A stretch of 64,000 nucleotides of DNA from CAVRQM01 sp963822705 (GTDB lineage: Bacteria > Pseudomonadota > Alphaproteobacteria > Acetobacterales > Acetobacteraceae). Below the pieces are notes generated by a model. It was not told the DNA's origin. It worked only from the letters and a program-made list of their open reading frames with translations, and did no database searches. Position 1 is the stretch's first letter. Every line of letters begins with the position of its first letter. The DNA lies in NCBI GenBank assembly GCA_963822705.1, contig CAWGIX010000010.1, forward strand, positions 372,001 through 436,000, written 5' to 3'. Both the position numbers and the translations under genes were made by a program. Shown piece after piece: positions 59,269 to 64,000 of the stretch.

Positions 59269-60262
59269 GCCGCCACTGCTCGAGGTGCGCGATCTTACAG
59301 TCTCGTTCCGTTCGCAACGCGGCCTGCTGCGCGCGGTCAACGGCGTATCGTTCTCGGTGGCACCCCGCGAGATCGTGGGCGTGGTCGGCAAGTCCGGCTC
59401 CGGCAAGACGCTGTCGCTGATGGCGGTCATGGGGCTGATACGCGACCCGAACGTCGACATCACCGGCTCGATAAAATTTCGCGGCCAGGAACTGCTGGGC
59501 CAGTCTGCCGCGGCCTGGCGCAAGCTGCGCGGCCGCGAGATCGCCATGATCTTTCAGGACCCGATGACGGCACTCACGCCGGTCTACACCATCGGCTGGC
59601 AGATCGCCGAACAGATCAGGGCGCACGAAGGCGTTTCAAGGCGCGCCGCCATGGATCGGGTGGCGATGCTGCTGGGCGAGATGGGGATGCCCAATCCCCG
59701 CGTGCAGGCGACGCGCTATCCGCACCAGCTTTCCGGGGGCATGCGCCAGCGGGCGATGATCGCCATGGCCCTGTCCTGCAATCCCGCGCTGCTGATCGCC
59801 GACGAGCCGACCACGGCGCTGGACGTGACGGTGCAGGCGCAAATCCTGCAACTGTTGCGCCGCCTGCGCGAAACGTTCGGCTCCTCCATTGTTCTGATCA
59901 CGCACGACATGGGCGTGGTAGCGGAGATTGCCGATCGGCTGATGGTGATGTATGGGGGCAGAGTGGTCGAACGCGCCGCACGGCATGACGCGTTCGCGCA
60001 TCCGGGCCACCCGTACACCATGGGTTTGCTCGACTCGATCCCACCCATGCACGGGCCGCGCCCGCACCGGCTTGCCTCGATTCCCGGCAGTCCGCCGCCG
60101 ATCACTGCACTGCCGGCAGGATGCCCGTTCCAGCCACGCTGCCGGTACCGCCACGATCGATGCGCCACCATGCCGCCGCTGTTTCTGCGCGCGCAACAGG
60201 AAATGGCGTGCTGGCTGGCGGACGAGCGGGTCGACTGGCCCCATGCAAGGCGCGCTGCGTGA
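59261..60262 (+). CDS. Peptide ABC transporter ATP-binding protein DppD type, system 2
   Basis: A 333-residue ATPase. Walker A is GVVGKSGSGKTLSLMAVMG, the Q-loop is MIFQDPMTALTP, the signature is LSGGMRQRAMIAMAL, and Walker B is LLIADEPTTALDVTVQ. The C-terminal oligopeptide-transporter extension with CPFQPRCRYRHDRC is present (a cysteine cluster that binds Fe-S in some relatives), unlike in system 1. The start is TTG 59261, overlapping the previous stop; the longer frame from 59198 lies inside the permease gene. The stop overlaps the next GTG. Confidence 0.93.
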   Translation: MPEPPLLEVRDLTVSFRSQRGLLRAVNGVSFSVAPREIVGVVGKSGSGKTLSLMAVMGLIRDPNVDITGSIKFRGQELLGQSAAAWRKLRGREIAMIFQDPMTALTPVYTIGWQIAEQIRAHEGVSRRAAMDRVAMLLGEMGMPNPRVQATRYPHQLSGGMRQRAMIAMALSCNPALLIADEPTTALDVTVQAQILQLLRRLRETFGSSIVLITHDMGVVAEIADRLMVMYGGRVVERAARHDAFAHPGHPYTMGLLDSIPPMHGPRPHRLASIPGSPPPITALPAGCPFQPRCRYRHDRCATMPPLFLRAQQEMACWLADERVDWPHARRAA

Positions 60263-61305
60263 GCACGGCGGCGGGGCCGCTGCTTGAGGCGCGAGGTGTC
60301 ACGAAGCATTTTCACCTGGGCGGCCGTTTCGCGCCCGGCGGACAACAGGTGGTGCATGCGCTCGATGGCGTGTCGCTGACCGTCGCGCGGGGCGAGACGC
60401 TGGCGCTGGTCGGCGAGAGCGGCTGCGGCAAAAGCACGTTGGGACGTTGCCTGATCCGGCTCTACGATCTGACCGCGGGCGAGCTGCGGTTCGAGGGCAC
60501 CGATATCACGCGCATGACGCAACGTCGTCTCCGGCGCATGCGGCCGCGCATGCAGATGGTTTTTCAGGACCCTTACGCCTCGCTCAATCCGCGTCGCCGC
60601 GTGGGCGACCTGCTGGCCGAGCCTTTGCGCGTGCACACGCGCTGGGGCGCCGCAAGGATACGCGAGCGGCTGCATGAACTGATGTCCCTGGTCGGTTTGC
60701 CGGCCGAACATTTGCAACGCTTTCCGCACGAATTTTCCGGCGGTCAGCGCCAGCGCATCGGCATCGCTCGTGCCTTGGCGCTGGAGCCCGCGCTGGTGGT
60801 GGCCGACGAGCCCGTATCGGCACTCGACGTTTCGGTGCAGGCGCAGATCGTCAATCTGATGATGGACCTGCAGGACCGTCTCGGTCTGGCCTACGTGTTC
60901 ATCGCCCACGATCTTTCCGTGGTGCGCCAGATCGCGCCGCGCGCGGCGGTGATGTATCTCGGCACCATCGTCGAGACCGGCCCCACCGAGGCGCTGTTCA
61001 CGCATCCGGCGCATCCCTACACCGACGCGCTGCTGTCCGCCGTGCCGGAAGCGGTAGAAAGCCGCCAGCGCAGCCGCGTGGTGCTGGGCGGCGAGGTGCC
61101 GAGCCCATTGGCGCCGCCGTCCGGCTGCCGCTTCCACACGCGCTGCCCGCGCGCGCAATCCAGGTGCAGCGTGGAAGTGCCGTTGCTGCGCCCGATCCAG
61201 GAGGCGCGTTTGGTCGCGTGCCATTTTCCGCTCGTCGAGGCAGCCTGGAACAGGGATGCGGGTGAACTCGAGCCTTCGTCAGACGCGTCGAACGTCAAGC
61301 TTTGA
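60259..61305 (+). CDS. Peptide ABC transporter ATP-binding protein DppF type, system 2
   Basis: The second ATPase of system 2, 348 residues, full length for the family. Walker A is ALVGESGCGKSTLGRCLIRL, the Q-loop is MVFQDPYASLNP, the signature is FSGGQRQRIGIARAL, and Walker B is LVVADEPVSALDVSVQ. The C-terminal extension has CRFHTRCPRAQSRC. The start GTG 60259 forms GTGA with the previous stop. The final residues (about 20, Glu/Ser-rich) are non-conserved. This gene closes the operon; the next 390 bp hold no clear gene. Confidence 0.94.
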   Translation: MSTAAGPLLEARGVTKHFHLGGRFAPGGQQVVHALDGVSLTVARGETLALVGESGCGKSTLGRCLIRLYDLTAGELRFEGTDITRMTQRRLRRMRPRMQMVFQDPYASLNPRRRVGDLLAEPLRVHTRWGAARIRERLHELMSLVGLPAEHLQRFPHEFSGGQRQRIGIARALALEPALVVADEPVSALDVSVQAQIVNLMMDLQDRLGLAYVFIAHDLSVVRQIAPRAAVMYLGTIVETGPTEALFTHPAHPYTDALLSAVPEAVESRQRSRVVLGGEVPSPLAPPSGCRFHTRCPRAQSRCSVEVPLLRPIQEARLVACHFPLVEAAWNRDAGELEPSSDASNVKL

Positions 61306-61695
61306 GGCGCCGCGAGCTGGTCACCGCTTGACCACCAACGGTGAGGAACGATCTCAGACCACAGTGTTGAGCGAATTGATCCGGCTTCGCACCACCGACG
61401 GCCTGTCCATTCGCTAGGCTGACCACTGTTGCTACGCCCGGAACAAGCTCGCCGATCAACCCTGGCTTGTCATGTCGATCGGACTGCGTGCCTGGGCGCA
61501 TCGGTACTGATCCGAGAATATTGGGATCAGATGAACGCACCAGTATTCCGGCCGATAGAAAATGCGCGCGCGAAGCTTTGGCATTGATCTTGACTTTTGT
61601 TATTGCGCAATATCAAAAATTGTTTGATCTCAATCCAGGTCGCCCGGCGGGCGGGCCACCTGACGGATTATCGTCACGATAAAGGGTAGGATACA
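61306..61695. other. Gene-poor region after the second ABC operon
   Basis: About 390 bp with no convincing gene. An 81-codon frame on the minus strand (61295-61540) has no recognisable motif. The last 130 bp are AT-rich against the GC-rich background, including TTGACT at 61590 and TATCAA at 61611 (15-bp spacer, a poor but possible promoter) and a TTGCGCAA palindrome at 61603-61610. This AT-rich part probably contains the promoter of the small secreted protein gene. Confidence 0.35.
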
Positions 61696-61992
61696 ATGCG
61701 TATCGCACTTGCTGCTGCTTTTGCCTTGCTTGGGTTCGGAACGGCCGCTCACGCTAGTGAAACTTTGGCCGCCGGCGACCTGTTCAGCGCCAGCCAGGCA
61801 AACGCTGTGTGCTACTTCTATAATTTTGGCGCCGCGGTCATGACCATGTCGAAGTCCCAGATCGTCAAGCAGGATGGCACGTCCGAACGCTCAGCACGAA
61901 TGACTGCGGCAGTTCGCTGGCGGGCGGAGCCACCTGCGTTATCGCCTCCACGCTGTCCGACCTGTCAGCTTCCAGCTGCAAGGCCACCTTAG
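61696..61992 (+). CDS. Small secreted protein with signal peptide, probable frameshift
   Basis: ATG 61696 follows AGGG and encodes a clear signal peptide (MRIALAAAFALLGFGTAAHA). The mature part begins SETLAAGDLFSASQANAVCYFYNFG. After about residue 62 the frame becomes Arg/Pro-rich, while another frame reads NDCGSSLAGGATCVIASTLSDLSASSC, which fits the Cys-containing start much better. I therefore suspect an indel near 61885 and a natural protein with several disulfide-forming cysteines. The true end cannot be fixed. I remember similar small periplasmic hypothetical proteins in alphaproteobacteria, with no known function. Confidence 0.55.
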   Translation: MRIALAAAFALLGFGTAAHASETLAAGDLFSASQANAVCYFYNFGAAVMTMSKSQIVKQDGTSERSARMTAAVRWRAEPPALSPPRCPTCQLPAARPP

Positions 61993-62075
61993 CGGGATCG
62001 CGGCGCGACAGGGCGCCGCGATCTCACTTGGGGCCGACCACCTGGAACGCTACGCTGGAAGATACCGCCGAAAGC

Positions 62076-62102
62076 AAAAACCCCGCCGCGACGGCGGCGG
62101 GG
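62076..62102 (-). terminator. Rho-independent terminator of the DUF1127 gene
   Basis: A perfect 9-bp GC stem (62081-62089 with 62094-62102, loop of four) is followed on the minus strand by TTTTT (62076-62080). It begins 10 bp after the DUF1127 stop. The T tract is on the minus side, so it serves that gene. Confidence 0.9.
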
Positions 62103-62112
62103 TCTGGGCTCA

Positions 62113-62322
62113 TCATGCGTCGTGATGCGGCCCGATATGCCAAGGGGCGTGCCACAGTGACCGCGACGCCTCGAATTCCGCCTGGGCGCGAGAGATGCCC
62201 AAATCCTTCAGCATGCGATCGTCCAGCTGGCAAAGGTCCTGGCGGGTGGCCCAGGACTGCATGACGTGCCCGATGCCGTGCCAGAGGCGGGCGAAAGGGG
62301 TGACCATCTGAAGTGCGCTCAT
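62113..62322 (-). CDS. DUF1127 small protein
   Basis: A 69-residue protein with the Arg-rich DUF1127 core RQDLCQLDDRMLKDLGISRAQAEFEASRS. In alphaproteobacteria such small proteins have been linked to RNA turnover and to phosphate or carbon physiology (family knowledge); the role here is unknown. The start ATG 62322 has a strong GGAGGAGG 6 bp upstream; a longer in-frame start at 62358 lacks one. Its own terminator follows. It is divergent from the LysR gene, 95 bp apart, and could be a target of that regulator, which is only a guess. Confidence 0.9.
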   Translation of the reverse strand: MSALQMVTPFARLWHGIGHVMQSWATRQDLCQLDDRMLKDLGISRAQAEFEASRSLWHAPWHIGPHHDA

Positions 62323-62417
62323 CGAAACCTCCTCCGGTCCAAGCGACACCCGGAACATGAGGCGGGGAGGCCGATAAGGAAAACGAATTGCGTAGATAAG
62401 AATAATCAGCTACGCTG

Positions 62418-63518
62418 ATGTCTATGTCCACCCCCCTCGCCATCGACCCCGATCTGCTGCGCGCCTTCGCCTATATTGCGGAGGAAGGCAGTTTTACTCG
62501 CGCCGCCGAGCGCGTCGGGCGAACCCAGTCCGCCGTGTCCATGCAGGTGCAGCGCCTGGAATTGATGCTGGGTCAGCGCGTCCTGCAGCGCAGCAAGGGC
62601 GGGTCTGTCCAGCTCACGCCGCATGGCCAGTATCTGCTGGACCGCTCGCGCGACCTGCTGGCGCTGAACGACGAGATCTGGACCACGTTTCACGCGCCCG
62701 CCGTGCAGGGCACGGTGCGGCTGGGCACACCGGACGATTATGCGCTGGCCTACCTGCCCGGGGCCCTGAAACGCTTCGCCGACACTCATCCGGCGGTGGA
62801 CGTCGAGGTGCTGTGCATGCCGAGCGTTGACTTGGTGGAGCGGCTGCGGGCGGGCGAGTTGGACCTGATCCTGTGCACCGAAGGCGATGAACCGCGGCGC
62901 TGGCCGGAAGCGCTGGAATTGTGGCGCGGGCCGCTGCACTGGATCACCGCCGAGCGCAATTCGCCGCACCGGCGCGACCCGTTGCCGCTGGCGCTGGCGG
63001 CCGGCAACTGCGCCTGGCGCAAGGCGGCGATGCGCGCTCTGGACGGCGTCGGCAGGCGCTACCGCGTCGCCTACACCTCGGCCACCCTGGCCGGCACACA
63101 CGCTCCGGTGCTGGCAGGGCTTGCGGTCACCGTCTCCCCGATCACCTGGATGCCGGATGGCGTGCGGACCCTGCCCTGCGGCGACGGGCTGCCACCGCTG
63201 CCTGACTGCGCGATTCTGCTGCTGAAGGGGCGCGAGCCACGCACCAAGGTCACGGAAGTGCTGGCCGCGCACATCGCCGCCAGTTTTGGCATCGAGAACT
63301 CACAACGGGAGCTAAAAACTCGTGCCGCTGATTCTGGTGCTGAACGGCGGCTCCTCCACGATCAAATACGCCCTTTTCGATGCCCAAGATGCGGCGGAGC
63401 AACGTTGCGGGCAGCTTCGCGATCTGGCCGCGTTCCTGGCCACGGCGGATTGGCGGGGGGAGGTGGTGGCCATCGGCCATCGCATCGTGCACGGGGGCGC
63501 CCAGCATCGGGCGCCTGA
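62418..63518 (+). CDS. LysR-family transcriptional regulator, 3' end uncertain
   Basis: An N-terminal winged helix-turn-helix (DLLRAFAYIAEEGSFTRAAERVGRTQSAVSMQVQRLE) and a LysR substrate-binding domain follow in normal order. The frame runs to 366 residues, but resemblance ends near residue 299 (ASFGIENSQREL). The last approximately 70 residues overlap the acetate kinase gene. A TAA at 63313-63315 in the adjacent frame is the likely real stop, seven bases before the kinase start, needing one indel just before it. Regulators of this kind often sense a small metabolite related to a neighbouring gene, here acetyl phosphate metabolism or the DUF1127 gene. Confidence 0.88.
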   Translation: MSMSTPLAIDPDLLRAFAYIAEEGSFTRAAERVGRTQSAVSMQVQRLELMLGQRVLQRSKGGSVQLTPHGQYLLDRSRDLLALNDEIWTTFHAPAVQGTVRLGTPDDYALAYLPGALKRFADTHPAVDVEVLCMPSVDLVERLRAGELDLILCTEGDEPRRWPEALELWRGPLHWITAERNSPHRRDPLPLALAAGNCAWRKAAMRALDGVGRRYRVAYTSATLAGTHAPVLAGLAVTVSPITWMPDGVRTLPCGDGLPPLPDCAILLLKGREPRTKVTEVLAAHIAASFGIENSQRELKTRAADSGAERRLLHDQIRPFRCPRCGGATLRAASRSGRVPGHGGLAGGGGGHRPSHRARGRPASGA

Positions 63519-64000
63519 GCAAATCACGCCCGACGTGCTGGCTTCCCTGGAGAGCGCCAAGGACTTGGCGCCGGACCACCTGCCCGGGGAGCTGCAAGCA
63601 GTGCGGCTGTGCTCAACCCACCTGCCGGACGTTCCGCAATTCGCCTGCTACGACACCTGGTTCCACCGGACCTTGCCGCGTATTGCACGGCTTTATGCAC
63701 TGCCTCGCCGCTACGCGGACGAGGGCGTGCTGCGTTTCGGCTTCCATGGCGTTTCGTACGAATGGATTGCCACGCGGCTGGCGCAAGTCGATCCGGAGCG
63801 GAGGGGCGGACGAGCGGTGGTGGCGCATCTTGGCGGCGGAGCCAGCCTCGCGGCGCTCGACCGGGGCGTCTCGGTGGATACGACGATGGGATTCACCCCC
63901 ACCGGCGGCCTGGTCATGGGCACCCGCCCAGGGCGACCTCGATCCCGGCATCTTCCTCTACCTGCTCAGGCGCGACGGTATGGATCTCCCGGCACTGGAC
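63322..64000 (+). CDS. ackA: Acetate kinase, partial at window end, one frameshift
   Basis: AckA converts acetate and ATP to acetyl phosphate and ADP. It begins at GTG 63322 (PLILVLNGGSSTIKYALFD), with IGHRIVHGG, CYDTWFHRTLP and RRYADEGVLRFGFHGVSYEW, then VVAHLGGGASLAAL and DTTMGFTPTGGLVMGTR. Near 63931 one extra base interrupts MGTRxGDLDPG; the other frame continues GDLDPGIFLYLLRRDG. Phe replaced by Trp in the FDTAFH-type loop (YDTWFH) is a mild variant. The 3' half lies outside the window, so whether a phosphotransacetylase or phosphoketolase gene follows cannot be seen. Confidence 0.9.
   Translation, partial: MPLILVLNGGSSTIKYALFDAQDAAEQRCGQLRDLAAFLATADWRGEVVAIGHRIVHGGAQHRAPEQITPDVLASLESAKDLAPDHLPGELQAVRLCSTHLPDVPQFACYDTWFHRTLPRIARLYALPRRYADEGVLRFGFHGVSYEWIATRLAQVDPERRGGRAVVAHLGGGASLAALDRGVSVDTTMGFTPTGGLVMGTRPGRPRSRHLPLPAQARRYGSPGTG

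Noticed and set aside
61295..61540. 81-codon minus-strand frame as a gene
   Set aside because: No ribosome-binding site, no recognisable motif, and it overlaps the end of the ABC ATPase gene.

Overview
The window is GC-rich, densely packed chromosomal DNA with short intergenic gaps, many 4-base start/stop overlaps (ATGA, GTGA) and frequent GTG/TTG starts. Gene content (NodT-type efflux outer-membrane lipoprotein, AsmA/YhdP-like protein, CcmAB, aroQ-accB-accC, an elongator tRNA-Met of alphaproteobacterial type, and a hypothetical family I remember from Acetobacteraceae) points to an alphaproteobacterium, probably Acetobacteraceae. The family assignment is inference from memory, not from a search.

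Layout. 0-6.7 kb: bcp and glnE face a large AsmA-like envelope protein. 6.7-12 kb: a surface-glycan island with two sulfotransferase-like proteins, a nucleotide-sugar epimerase, a UDP-sulfoquinovose-synthase-like enzyme and a GT2 glycosyltransferase. 12-15.5 kb: accC, accB and aroQ (fatty acid and shikimate genes) diverge from thiS-thiG (thiamine thiazole). 15.5-20.3 kb: a hydrolase, two tandem cysteine desulfurases, a 2Fe-2S ferredoxin, mnmA (a sulfur-transfer set for tRNA thiolation) and tRNA-Met. 20.4-24.1 kb: an operon for TonB-energised cobalamin- or haem-type import plus a cobalamin adenosyltransferase. 24.1-26.5 kb: a DMT exporter, an enoyl-CoA hydratase-like protein and a DUF1194 protein. 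26.6-30.9 kb: a giant secreted beta-repeat protein containing four near-identical 660-bp tandem repeats. 31-38.8 kb: a hypothetical protein, N-formylglutamate amidohydrolase, a FUSC membrane protein, aconitase, a Uma2 remnant and ccmAB. 39-40.7 kb: a secreted galactose-oxidase-like protein with a clear terminator. 40.7-50 kb: a tightly coupled four-gene RND efflux operon (adaptor, two MdtB/C-type pumps, outer-membrane factor). 50.2-61.3 kb: two complete peptide ABC importers in tandem. 61.7-64 kb: a small secreted protein, a DUF1127 protein, a LysR regulator and the start of an acetate kinase.

Many genes are broken by one-base indels, often compensated or restorable by adding or removing a single base, while long stretches (glnE, accC, the 9.3-kb RND operon, the second ABC operon after its binding protein) are intact. 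Because even aconitase is hit several times, I think most of these are sequencing or assembly errors rather than real pseudogenes. Disrupted genes are therefore given as one full-length span with the break points named.

I found no CRISPR array, prophage, complete insertion sequence or defence island. The least ordinary items are the sulfur-sugar glycan cluster, the 660-bp repeat gene and the low-complexity insertions at the same site in both RND pumps.
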